From NCBI GenBank assembly GCA_028291645.1, contig JAQGNU010000029.1, positions 1 to 34,274 of the forward strand: a stretch of DNA of 34,274 nucleotides, read 5' to 3'. Below the pieces are notes generated by a model. That model did not search any database, was not told the origin of the DNA, and saw nothing but the letters and a program-made list of their open reading frames with translations. Each line of letters opens with the position of its first letter. Position 1 is the first letter of the stretch. A program made the translations under genes and the position numbers. Origin of the DNA: Nevskia sp. (lineage in GTDB: Bacteria > Pseudomonadota > Gammaproteobacteria > Nevskiales > Nevskiaceae). This document shows, in pieces, positions 8,755-15,921 of the stretch.

Positions 8755-9962
8755 GGCCTGCTCCCAAGCCGCGCCGGCGGCAGGCCGAGATGGCCCAGAT
8801 GCTGACGCAGCACGCTCTCGCGCAAGCCCGGCAGCAGATCGACCGCGACCAGCCCCCAGTGACGCGCCTGCATCAGTCCCGGCACGCGATTGGAGAACGT
8901 GCGCACCAGCAGATCGGTGAAGCCGCTGACGCGCTTGCGATCACTTGCGCGCGCGGCACTGAACTCGGCCAGCAGCGCAGCAGCACCGGGATCACCGCCA
9001 TCGTCAAGCAGGCCGGCGAGCGCGGCGACATCGCGCAAGCCGAGATTGAAGCCCTGTGCGGCGATCGGATGCAGACTCTGCGCCGCATTGCCGAGCAGCG
9101 CGACCCGCGGCGCAGCGCTGGACTCCGCCACCACGCGCGACAGCGGATACGAGAAGCGGCGGCCGAGTTCGACGAAGTTGCCGAGACGTCCACCGAAGGC
9201 GGCCTGCGCACGCTGCAGATAATCGTCGTCGCTGGCGGCCAATGCGGCTTCGACCTGCGCCGTCGGCAAGGTCCACACCAGCGATGCGGCGCTGCCGGGT
9301 TTCGGAATCAGCGCCAGCGGTCCGTCGCTGGTGAACCGCTCATAGGCGACGCCGCCATGCGCGCGCGACAGCCGCACCGCGGAGACCACCGCGTGCTGCG
9401 CGTAGTCGCGCGTCTGCGCGCCGATGCCGAGTTGTGCACGCACCGCGGACTGCGCGCCATCGGCCGCGGCCAGTAACTGCGCGTGGATCGTGCACGTGGT
9501 GCTCGCATCGGCGCCGGCGATCTGCAGCGCGACCCAATCCGGCTGCGCCGTCACCGCCGTCACCCGCGCTGGACATAACAGCTCGACATTGCTCGCACGC
9601 AGGCGCTGCCACAGCGCAGCACCGAGCGCGCGCAGCGGCACGTTGTAGCCGAGCGCGTCGAGACCGGCATCGGCCGCAGTGAAGCGCGCCGCACCGAAGC
9701 GGCCACGCTCGGAGATATGCGTCGCACGGATCGGCTCGGCCGCGGCTTCGAGTTCGCGCCAGATGCCGAGCGCTTCGAAAATGCGGCGGCTGGCATCGTT
9801 CAGCGCGATGCAACGTTCATCCCAGGCCGGCGCAGTCGCCGGCGGCTGTGCGGCTTCGATCAGCAGCACGCGACGCGACGTGCCGGCCAGCGCCACGGCG
9901 AGGCTGGCGCCGACCAGGCCGCCGCCGACAATCGCGATATCGCAGTGCATCGTTTCGCTCAT
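8751..9962 (-). CDS. ubiH: 2-octaprenyl-6-methoxyphenyl hydroxylase UbiH (FAD monooxygenase)
   Basis: UbiH hydroxylates the aromatic ring during ubiquinone synthesis. From the chosen start the protein has 403 residues. The Rossmann motif is DIAIVGGGLVGASLAVALA (8-26). AWDERCIALNDASRRIF (46-62) is a UbiH-type sequence, DGAQSAVR lies at 168-175, and GNAAQSLHPIAAQGFNLGLRD at 291-311; the GNAAQ.LHPIA form favours UbiH over UbiF/UbiI. Three in-frame ATGs compete (9974, 9962 and 9950), none with a strong ribosome site. I use 9962, which leaves a four-base gap after the DUF3667 stop; 9974 would overlap that gene by eight bases. The end overlaps the MscS gene by TTGA, implying coupled translation. 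Confidence 0.9.
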   Translation of the reverse strand: MSETMHCDIAIVGGGLVGASLAVALAGTSRRVLLIEAAQPPATAPAWDERCIALNDASRRIFEALGIWRELEAAAEPIRATHISERGRFGAARFTAADAGLDALGYNVPLRALGAALWQRLRASNVELLCPARVTAVTAQPDWVALQIAGADASTTCTIHAQLLAAADGAQSAVRAQLGIGAQTRDYAQHAVVSAVRLSRAHGGVAYERFTSDGPLALIPKPGSAASLVWTLPTAQVEAALAASDDDYLQRAQAAFGGRLGNFVELGRRFSYPLSRVVAESSAAPRVALLGNAAQSLHPIAAQGFNLGLRDVAALAGLLDDGGDPGAAALLAEFSAARASDRKRVSGFTDLLVRTFSNRVPGLMQARHWGLVAVDLLPGLRESVLRQHLGHLGLPPARLGSRP

Positions 9963-9966
9963 AGCT

Positions 9967-11025
9967 CTAGGCATTGACCGCGACCGATACCACCGCCGCC
10001 AGCACCAGCGCGACGCCGATGAAGACCGAATACATCAGCAACAGCAGCGCTACGAAGAAACCGGTGGACCACCAGCCGCCGCCGTAGACGCGGCGCAGAG
10101 CCAGCACCAGATACGCCGGAATCGCAACCACCAAGGCAGCATTAATGATGCTTGGCCACGGCAGCATCGATAGCAGCAAATCGAAAAATACGAAGGCGTG
10201 GACGTGCAGCGAGAACAGCAGATGCACGCCGTAACGCAGATGATGACGCAGGTAGCCGAGCTTCAGCAGTGCGGCAAACAGCGGCAGCACGAAGAAGATC
10301 GCCACCGGCGCATCGTTGCGCAGCGCGGTGTTGAAGTCGTCCACCGCGCGTTGCTGCGGACGATCGAAGAAGCGCTTGATGCGCTCGTCCAGCGGCACAT
10401 AGCCGGTCTTGAAGTCGCGCATCTGGTCGTAGTCGCCGTGGTCCAGTTCGACCAGATCGTCTTTCGATCGGGCGCCGTCGCTGGCTGCGGGCTTGGTGTT
10501 CGCATCGGCAGCCTTCGCCGCCGGGTGCGTGCGCTTGCCGGCAGCCGGTGCCGGCGGCGCGGCATCCGCTGGCGCTGCCTTCGGTGCAGGCGGTGTGTCG
10601 ACATCGACATCCGCAGCCGGCGCGCGGTCGACGCGGTCGCTGGCCGCAGCGGCTTGCTTGTGCACGTGATCCGGCGTCGACGGACCGCTGCCGGTAAATC
10701 CCGACACCGCGAAATAAACCACGCTCAGCATCAGGTACAGCCGCAGCGGCCGCAGATAGCGCTGGCGGCGTCCGTCGATGTAGTCGAGCGTCAACTGGCC
10801 CGGCAGGCCGACCAGCACGCGCAGCGTGCGCAGCAGCTTGCCTTCCAGCGCCAGCTGATCCTGCAGGAACTCGCGCACGAATTCGCGCACCGTCGGCGTT
10901 TCGATCCGCGCTTCCTGGCCGCAGTTGGCGCAGTAATGCCCGGCGAGCGGCGCCGCGCAGTTCATGCACGCCAGCGGCACCGCGGATTCCAGCATGGCGG
11001 CCGCGGCGGGGTCGGCGGTGACCAT
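9967..11025 (-). CDS. DUF3667-type membrane protein with N-terminal zinc ribbon
   Basis: The 352-residue protein opens with a four-cysteine ribbon (C20, C23, C32, C35 in CMNCAAPLAGHYCANCG). A conserved-looking block follows (VREFVREFLQDQ, LVGLPGQLTLDYIDGRRQRYLRPLRLYL), typical of DUF3667 proteins. A first hydrophobic segment (LMLSVVYFAVSGF) is followed by a long Ala/Pro/Asp/Lys-rich, probably disordered stretch (~120-205), then several C-terminal membrane segments ending LLLMYSVFIGVALVLAAVVSVAV. The family has no established function that I can name. It lies seven bases after pepP and a few bases before ubiH, so it is co-transcribed with ubiquinone genes. A link to membrane or lipid-quinone biology is inference from position only. 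Confidence 0.75.
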   Translation of the reverse strand: MVTADPAAAAMLESAVPLACMNCAAPLAGHYCANCGQEARIETPTVREFVREFLQDQLALEGKLLRTLRVLVGLPGQLTLDYIDGRRQRYLRPLRLYLMLSVVYFAVSGFTGSGPSTPDHVHKQAAAASDRVDRAPAADVDVDTPPAPKAAPADAAPPAPAAGKRTHPAAKAADANTKPAASDGARSKDDLVELDHGDYDQMRDFKTGYVPLDERIKRFFDRPQQRAVDDFNTALRNDAPVAIFFVLPLFAALLKLGYLRHHLRYGVHLLFSLHVHAFVFFDLLLSMLPWPSIINAALVVAIPAYLVLALRRVYGGGWWSTGFFVALLLLMYSVFIGVALVLAAVVSVAVNA

Positions 11026-11032
11026 GCGTGAT

Positions 11033-12355
11033 CTAGCCGCGCATCACGGCTTCGACATCGGCGACTTCTTTGGCGACGCCGCCGGTCAGCACCTCGGGAC
11101 CCTCGGCGCCGATCAGCACATCGTCCTCGATGCGGATGCCGATGCCGAGGAAACGCGGATCGATGCCTGCGGTATTCGGCGCGATGTACAGGCCCGGTTC
11201 GACCGTCATCACCATGCCGGCCTGGAACGGACGCGGCCGGCCTTCGAGCTTGTAGCGGCCGACATCGTGCACGTCGAGCCCGAGCCAGTGACCGGTGCCG
11301 TGCATGTAGAACTGGCGCTGCTTGTCGGTCGCGATCAGCTCGGTCGGATCGCCCTGCAGCAGACCGAGCGCGACCAGGCCCTCGGTGAGCGTGCGCGTCG
11401 CCACTTCATGCGGCCGCGCCGACGACACGCCCGGCTTCAGTTCGGCGATCGCCGCTTTCTGTGCAGCGAGTACGACTTCATAGACCGCCTTCTGCGCGCC
11501 GCTGTATTTGCCGCTGACCGGGAACGTGCGCGTGATGTCGGCGGTGTAGCCGCGGTACTCGCCGCCAGCATCGATCAGCAACAGATCGCCGTCGCGCAGC
11601 TGCGCTTCGTTTTCCTTGTAATGCAGGATGCAGGCGTTGTCGCCGCCGCCGACGATGGAACCGTAGCCCGGCTCCATCTCGTTCTGCTCGAACTCGTTAT
11701 GGATCTCGGCGGCGACCTGCCACTCCCAGCCGCCCGGCTTGGTCGCGCGCATCGCACGTACATGCGCCCGCGCAGAAACGTCGCAGGCCTTGCGGATCAG
11801 CTGCAGTTCGGCCGCGGTCTTGATCAGGCGCTGCTCGTGCAGCGTGCTGTCGAGCGCGATGAAGCTGCTCGGCGCATCTGGTCCGCGCCGCGACACTTCG
11901 CGAATCTCGCGCACGCAAGCGGTCAGCTTCGCATCCCACTGCAGATGTTCGCCGAGCGTGTAGAAAATCTGCGTGCGGCCGGCCAGCAGCTGCGGCAGCA
12001 TCGCTTCCAGCTGCTCGACGACGAAGCCCTGGTCGGCGCCGTACTGGCTGACCGCGCCTTCCGGGCCGGCGCGGCGTCCGTCCCAGATTTCGCGCGCCTT
12101 GTCGCGCGGCCGCGTGAACAATAGGAACGCGCCCTCCTTGCGGCCGGGCGCGAGCACCACCACCGAGTCCGGCTCGTTGAAACCGGTTAGATAAAGGAAG
12201 TCGGAATCCTGGCGGAATTTGTAATGCGAATCGCGATTGCGGATGACCTCGCGCGCGGCCGGCACGATGGCAATGCCTTCAGCGCCGATGGTCTGCAGCA
12301 GTCGGGTGCGGCGCGCCTGGTATTCGGCGAGTTCGGCAATGCTTGGAATCGACAT
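11033..12355 (-). CDS. pepP: Xaa-Pro aminopeptidase (aminopeptidase P)
   Basis: This metallopeptidase releases N-terminal residues preceding proline in the cytoplasm. The protein has 440 residues, close to E. coli PepP (441). The N-terminal domain begins with the family's YQARRTRLL helix. The C-terminal pita-bread fold supplies five metal ligands: D262 (LLIDAGGEY), D273 (TADITRTFP), H356 (HGTGHWLGLDVHD), E386 (TVEPGLY) and E410 (IRIEDDV). The frame stays open well upstream, but the MSIPSIAELAEYQ start at 12355 matches the family N-terminus. No strong ribosome site is visible before it. The 127 bases between it and ygfB hold a large hairpin followed by a T-rich stretch. Confidence 0.95.
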   Translation of the reverse strand: MSIPSIAELAEYQARRTRLLQTIGAEGIAIVPAAREVIRNRDSHYKFRQDSDFLYLTGFNEPDSVVVLAPGRKEGAFLLFTRPRDKAREIWDGRRAGPEGAVSQYGADQGFVVEQLEAMLPQLLAGRTQIFYTLGEHLQWDAKLTACVREIREVSRRGPDAPSSFIALDSTLHEQRLIKTAAELQLIRKACDVSARAHVRAMRATKPGGWEWQVAAEIHNEFEQNEMEPGYGSIVGGGDNACILHYKENEAQLRDGDLLLIDAGGEYRGYTADITRTFPVSGKYSGAQKAVYEVVLAAQKAAIAELKPGVSSARPHEVATRTLTEGLVALGLLQGDPTELIATDKQRQFYMHGTGHWLGLDVHDVGRYKLEGRPRPFQAGMVMTVEPGLYIAPNTAGIDPRFLGIGIRIEDDVLIGAEGPEVLTGGVAKEVADVEAVMRG

Positions 12356-12378
12356 GGGTTCTGGAGTCAGAAAAGAAA

Positions 12379-12446
12379 AACGAATTTCGCGCAAAGCACG
12401 CCAACATAAAAACAGATTAAATCCTGGGCGGCGTGCTTGGCGCGAA
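12379..12446 (-). terminator. Large inverted repeat with T-rich tail between ygfB and pepP (terminator or attenuator)
   Basis: Arms 12386-12402 and 12430-12446 pair over 17 bases with one mismatch (core CGCGCAAAGCACGCC against GGCGTGCTTGGCGCG), around a 27-base loop. On the minus strand the stem is followed, after AAATTCG, by a T-rich run (TTTTTCTTTTC), so it may terminate or attenuate transcription leaving ygfB. The gap between stem and T-run is longer than usual, so partial read-through or an RNA-stability role is possible. Confidence 0.5.
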
Positions 12447-12482
12447 GCGGCTGTTGGAAATTTCGGCGAAACATTTGCAGCA

Positions 12483-13049
12483 TCAATGCAGGGTCTTGTT
12501 GTAATCGACATCGACCGCGGCAAGCGGCCGCGGATGCAGTTCCATGTACACCAGCTGCGCGCCGACGCGGACGTATTCGACCAGCTCGGCGTAGGCGCTC
12601 TCCTCCACTTCCAGATCGTCGCCGGCGCCGATCGACGCGCGCGTGAACTGGGTGAAGTCGGCGACCACCTCGCGCACTTCCTCGGAGCAGCCCTTGAGGT
12701 TGAACTTGACCCGCGCCGACAGACCGAACAGGAAACCCTCGCACCAGGCGCCGAGCGCCTGTGCACGCTCGTTCAGCGGCGCGGAATCTTCCGGCAGCAG
12801 CGGCTGGAAGCCCAGCTCGGCGTCGGTGAACGAAGCCACCGCCTGCTCGCAAAACGCATGCAGTTGCGCGGCGGCCTCGCCATCGACGCGGAGATCGTCG
12901 TCTTCGAGCAGACTGGCCGGATCGAGCGCCTCCGGCTTTTCCCGGCACAGCGCGCCACATAGCGCGCCGTGAAACGCGGAAACTTCCTGGTGCGAGCCGA
13001 TCGCGGCCAGCGTGCCGGCGAGATCGGAATACAGCAAGGGATTGGACAT
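12483..13049 (-). CDS. ygfB: YgfB/UPF0149 family protein
   Basis: The 188-residue acidic, all-helical protein compares with 192 in E. coli YgfB. Typical family stretches are FHGALCGALC (~26-35), LGAWCEGFLFGL (~102-113) and the acidic C-terminus YAELVEYVRVGAQLVYMEL. It heads the pepP-ubiH-ubiI run exactly as in E. coli. In Pseudomonas, YgfB is reported to interfere with AlpA-dependent activation of ampDh3; whether that applies here is unknown. The start ATG has no ribosome site but a perfect TATAAT lies six bases before it, so the messenger is probably leaderless. Confidence 0.92.
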   Translation of the reverse strand: MSNPLLYSDLAGTLAAIGSHQEVSAFHGALCGALCREKPEALDPASLLEDDDLRVDGEAAAQLHAFCEQAVASFTDAELGFQPLLPEDSAPLNERAQALGAWCEGFLFGLSARVKFNLKGCSEEVREVVADFTQFTRASIGAGDDLEVEESAYAELVEYVRVGAQLVYMELHPRPLAAVDVDYNKTLH

Positions 13050-13055
13050 CGAAAA

Positions 13056-13061
13056 ATTATA
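13056..13061 (-). promoter_or_regulatory. ygfB -10 element positioned for a leaderless transcript
   Basis: On the minus strand TATAAT ends six bases before the ygfB ATG, placing the expected transcription start at or next to the A of the start codon. No good -35 hexamer is seen 16-18 bases upstream. The spacer is occupied by the palindrome at 13061-13073. Confidence 0.65.
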
Positions 13062-13073
13062 CGCCTGAGGCGT
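13061..13073. promoter_or_regulatory. Palindrome ACGCC-TGA-GGCGT beside the ygfB -10 (possible operator)
   Basis: This perfect 5+3+5 inverted repeat abuts and overlaps by one base the ygfB -10 element. A protein bound here would block the promoter. It also lies at the likely 5' edge of the opposite-strand RNA candidate. No matching regulator is recognised. Confidence 0.4.
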
Positions 13074-13201
13074 GCCGAAGCGGCTGCGCCGGGCTGCTTG
13101 GGTCGCATCTTAGTGACCTGTAACAGACAAATCGATCGTGCCTGGGCGCAGCCAGTCACGCAGTCTTGCTTGCTCCAGCAAGATGCGCGGCTGGTTTTTT
13201 C
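13070..13201 (+). ncRNA. Candidate structured small RNA divergent from ygfB
   Basis: No gene is read rightward here, yet the plus strand ends in a strong intrinsic terminator. Upstream, GCCGAA (13074-13079) can pair with TTCGGC (13199-13204), and GGCTGCGCC (13082-13090) is a perfect complement of GGCGCAGCC (13145-13153), giving a long interrupted hairpin. The second pairing competes with the left arm of the terminator. A weak -10-like TATACG at 13058-13063 would start the RNA near 13070. In E. coli the strand divergent from ygfB carries zapA and 6S RNA, so a 6S relative is conceivable, but I see no clear 6S signature. Boundaries are approximate. Confidence 0.4.
13150..13200 (+). terminator. 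Intrinsic terminator on the plus strand with no upstream plus-strand gene
   Basis: The stem stacks three helices: AGCCAG with CTGGTT (one G-T pair), CGCA with TGCG, and CTTGCT with AGCAAG around a TGCTCC loop. Six T residues at 13195-13200 follow directly. On the opposite strand the hairpin has no T-run, so it cannot serve the beta-propeller gene, which ends at 13227. Confidence 0.65.
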
Positions 13202-13226
13202 GGCTTCAAAATAAACAGCAAGCGAT

Positions 13227-14642
13227 TCATTGCGCGGCGCCTGTCGGCAACCCGAACGCCTTGAGCACGACCGTGGATGCGGCGTTGTCGACGACGTAGA
13301 GCCTGCCATTGACGATTACCGGATCGCTGACGACCGTGCTGGCCTGCACTTGCGGCGTGGATAGCCTCGCACCGCTTAAAGCATCGTAGGCCTCGATGCC
13401 GGTTCCTCCGCCCAGATAAAGCACGCCGTTGGCGATCGCCGGATTGGTGTTGCCCGCATCCGCGACCGACCACAGCAACCGGCCGCTGGTTTTGTTGAAG
13501 GCAAACAGAGTGTCGGCAGTCGAGACCTGGTAGACGATGTCGCCTGCCACGGCTGGCGAGAACCGGAAATCGCTCGAATCCATTTGCGCCGACCAGCGCG
13601 GCGAGCCATCGGCAGTATTGAAGGCGTAGACCTTGCCGTTGACGTCGGTGACGTAGACCAGACTGCCCTGGGCGGCGGGCGAACGCTCGATCGGGCCGAC
13701 CGGTGCGCTCCATTGCAGAGCCCCGTCCGCAGCATTAACCGCGAGCAGGTTGCCGTCGTAACAGCCGACGTAGATTTTTCCACTGGCGACGATCGGGCCG
13801 GATGCCGGGTAGTAGTACGAACAGCCGGGCAAGGCCGTCTGCCAGCGCAGCACGCCGGTCGCGGCGGCATAAGCGGACAGCGATTTCCCCGTGCTGACGT
13901 AGACCGCGTCGGCATCGGCGGCAATGTCGCCGAGCGGACTGAGTTCGACCGACCATTGCGGCTGGCCGCTGCCGCTGTCGAATGCGGCCAGATGCGATAT
14001 GCCGTCGGCATCGAAGCCGACGACGACGATCGTGTCATGGACAATGACCGGCGCGCCGCTGGCGTTCAGCGGCACGCTCCAGTGACCGGCGCCAGTGTCG
14101 GGGTGAATCGAGTACAGGCTGTGAGTGCCGGCGAAATAGATGAGCTGATGCGCCGCCACCGGCGACAGGAAACTGCCTGCTGCACCGCCGACCGTCCTCG
14201 TCCACTGTAGCGTCAGGTCCGCAACCGAATCTGCACCGACGATATTCTCGTAGGGGTTGTAGTGCGTGTGGCCGCCGTTGAAGCCGCTCTGCAGCCAGTT
14301 GGTGCTGACCGTCAGCTGCGCCTGCGCGGTCGCGGCACTGCTGCGCCCTATGGCCTTGATCGTGTGAACGCCCGGCGTTGCAGCTTGCGGCACGGTCAGC
14401 GTCACGTCGGAGAATGTGCCGGCTGCATTGGCGCTGGCTGTCGCCACCCGTGCGCTGTCGAAATAAAGATCGACGGATTCCGGACCGACAAAGCCGGCGC
14501 CGCTTGCTGCCGTGGTCTTGGTCGGCGGCACCGAGTCAGGACTCAGCACCAGCGTTGTCGATGCCACTGCGAAACCGGACCAGAGCATGGCCGCAACGAC
14601 CATCACTCGCGATGCAAACAAGAAAACGAGTCTTCTTTTCAT
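13227..14642 (-). CDS. Exported PQQ-type beta-propeller protein with an N-terminal Ig-like segment
   Basis: The 471-residue protein has a signal peptide (MKRRLVFLFASRVMVVAAM to about AVAS, residue 28). Residues ~29-115 look like an all-beta Ig/IPT module (TTLVLSPDSVPP, GFVGPESVDLYFDS, PGVHTIKAIG). The rest is a beta-propeller whose blades repeat a D-x-x-x-G-x-x-x-W pattern, for example DTGAGHWSV, DSGSGQPQWSVEL, ATGVLRWQT, ADGALQWSAP, ADGSPRWSAQ and TSGRLLWSV. The entry sequence GGHTHYNPYENIV is common in such propellers. No catalytic dehydrogenase residues are obvious, so this is probably a binding or scaffold protein. The frame is open further upstream, but the ATG at 14642 has AAGGA eight bases before it and starts the signal peptide. 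It stands alone between ygfB and a toxin-antitoxin remnant. Confidence 0.85.
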   Translation of the reverse strand: MKRRLVFLFASRVMVVAAMLWSGFAVASTTLVLSPDSVPPTKTTAASGAGFVGPESVDLYFDSARVATASANAAGTFSDVTLTVPQAATPGVHTIKAIGRSSAATAQAQLTVSTNWLQSGFNGGHTHYNPYENIVGADSVADLTLQWTRTVGGAAGSFLSPVAAHQLIYFAGTHSLYSIHPDTGAGHWSVPLNASGAPVIVHDTIVVVGFDADGISHLAAFDSGSGQPQWSVELSPLGDIAADADAVYVSTGKSLSAYAAATGVLRWQTALPGCSYYYPASGPIVASGKIYVGCYDGNLLAVNAADGALQWSAPVGPIERSPAAQGSLVYVTDVNGKVYAFNTADGSPRWSAQMDSSDFRFSPAVAGDIVYQVSTADTLFAFNKTSGRLLWSVADAGNTNPAIANGVLYLGGGTGIEAYDALSGARLSTPQVQASTVVSDPVIVNGRLYVVDNAASTVVLKAFGLPTGAAQ

Positions 14643-14756
14643 GTCGGCCATCCTTGGCGCTGATGATGACTTTACTGTAGAGCAATCGGCCCATATCGAC
14701 CATAGCGGGCCGCGGATTCCGTCAAGATCAACCGGCTGCGGCTGCGCCCGCACCGG

Positions 14757-15059
14757 CTACAGCTCGGCCAAGTCGCCCGGCAGCAGTTGGCGGTAGTGAC
14801 GCACCGTCAGCACGTCGATGCGCTCCTGCTCCGGCAGGACGAGGTAGATGATCCGGTAGGGCCGCACCAGCAGTTCACGGATGTCCTCGCGCTGGTACTC
14901 GGGCACCGAGCGCCCGGAGCGCGGCAGCATAGCCAGCTGTCGCGAGCGCAGGACCAGGCGACGGACGACCACAGGTGCGACCCGCGGTGCGTCTTAAGCG
15001 ATGTAATCGTGGATTTCCCGCAGGCGAATCTTGGCGCGATCGGTCCAGACGACCTTCAT
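14757..15059 (-). pseudogene. RelE/ParE-superfamily toxin gene broken by an in-frame stop
   Basis: Translation starts at the ATG overlapping the antitoxin stop (ATGA) and reads MKVVWTDRAKIRLREIHDYIA, a typical ParE N-terminus. Codon 22 is TAA (14994-14996). The same frame then continues DAPRVAPVV, LAMLPRSGRSVPEYQREDI, RPYRIIYLVL and LTVRHYRQLLP, the complete remaining ParE fold. The full frame would give about 100 residues, the usual family length, and one base change (GAA or CAA to TAA) explains the break. A GTG at 14972 could start a 71-residue C-terminal piece but has no strong ribosome site. I infer a recently inactivated toxin. Confidence 0.8.
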
Positions 15060-15253
15060 TCGTCGGCCAAGCCGAATTCCTTGAGGATGTCCTCGACCGG
15101 CGTCACGCGATTGGCGGCGCTGTCCGCCAGGCCCGCTTCGATGTCGGCACGTACAGCGGCACGGTAGGCCACGTCACGCCAAGTGGCATCCTCCGGCAGC
15201 AGGTCAATCAGCTGGTGGGCTTGCTGCTTCAGATTGGCGGCGGTGGTGGTCAT
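15056..15253 (-). CDS. Antitoxin paired with the broken ParE-like toxin
   Basis: The 65-residue protein reads MTTTAANLKQQAHQLIDLLP, then WRDVAYRAAVRADIEAGLAD and ends TPVEDILKEFGL. The AIEAGLAD-like helix and the C-terminal EDILKEFG toxin-binding tail resemble small antitoxins of RelE/ParE modules. The ATG at 15253 has GAGGA six bases upstream; the longer open frame above it has no ribosome site. The stop overlaps the toxin start as ATGA. The antitoxin appears intact although its toxin is not, which is the survivable direction of decay. Confidence 0.75.
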   Translation of the reverse strand: MTTTAANLKQQAHQLIDLLPEDATWRDVAYRAAVRADIEAGLADSAANRVTPVEDILKEFGLADE

Positions 15254-15582
15254 GGCGGGTCCTCGAAAGCTGTTCCCAAGTTTAGCCGCTCGCCGTTGAA
15301 AACGGGCGGCCTCAGCCGGCCCTGAGTTCCTCATACAGCTCGTTCTGATGGGCGTTGATGAGCGCCGGGATTCATCCAGGCCTGCGCGGACTGCTTCCAC
15401 GACAGGAGTATGTTGGCTTGCCCGCCTTTGGAATCATTGACCGAGGCAAAAAGAATCAAAGCGGCCACCCTGGCCCCTTTGATTTGCCCACTTCAAGGCG
15501 CTGCTGCTGGCGAAGCAAGGCCGAGGCGGTCTTCAGATTCCGGCGCGCGGAAGCTTGCGCCGCCGCGCCCCTGCTGCAGGCG
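15254..15582. other. Gene-free stretch between toxin-antitoxin remnants
   Basis: No intact gene is evident. It contains the antitoxin promoter region on the minus strand. A short minus-strand frame at 15312-15371 (IPALINAHQNELYEELRAG, then stop) is preceded by a stop and looks like the tail of a decayed gene. The 5' part of the vapC remnant frame here reads as noise. I see no insertion-sequence ends or direct repeats that would mark a simple insertion. Confidence 0.5.
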
Positions 15583-15858
15583 GCTAAGCCAACCGCGTTC
15601 CTGCTGGACACCAATGTCATTTCGGAGACCCGCAAGCGCAGACCGCACGGTGTGGTACTGGCCTGGATTCGGACGGTACCGGACCAGTCGCTGCATGTGT
15701 CGGCCGTACCCACCGGTGAAATCCAGGCCGGCATCGAATTGACGCGCGAGCAAGACACGGACAAAACCAAGGAAATTGAAGCCTGGCTCGATCAGGTGGC
15801 GCAGACCTTCAACGTGTTGCCGGTGGACGCGCCGATATTCAGATGCTGGGCGCGGTGA
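15583..15858 (+). pseudogene. Truncated VapC/FitB-type PIN-domain toxin remnant
   Basis: From about 15586 the frame reads KPTAFLLDTNVISETRKRR, then LAWIRTVPDQSLHVSAV, GEIQAGIEL, EAWLDQVAQTFNVLPVDAPI and stops at RCWAR. This is the N-terminal two thirds of a FitB/VapC nuclease with its first Asp (LLDTN) and central Glu (GEI). The C-terminal part, which supplies the remaining metal-binding Asp residues, is absent. No start codon is present at the normal position (GCT precedes AAG), and only a 77-codon junk-like extension would supply an ATG. No partner antitoxin is recognisable upstream. It should be inactive. Confidence 0.7.
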
Positions 15859-15921
15859 CGCCGCTCCGATCTGAAATAATCCCAGGCGCACTGTCCGAGT
15901 ATCACGCTCATGGGAGCTGGG

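Noticed and set aside
12356-12766. Upstream extension of pepP by ~137 codons
   Set aside because: It runs through the ygfB gene in another frame and has no family similarity; the MSIPSIAEL start matches known PepP N-termini.
14643-14756. A TTGACG / TATGGT pair as the PQQ-propeller promoter
   Set aside because: The spacing is only 15 bases and the -10 is weak, so it was not listed as a feature.
15312-15371. Short minus-strand frame IPALINAHQNELYEELRAG as a gene tail
   Set aside because: It is only 19 codons, preceded directly by a stop, and I cannot name the family; recorded only as a possible decayed fragment.
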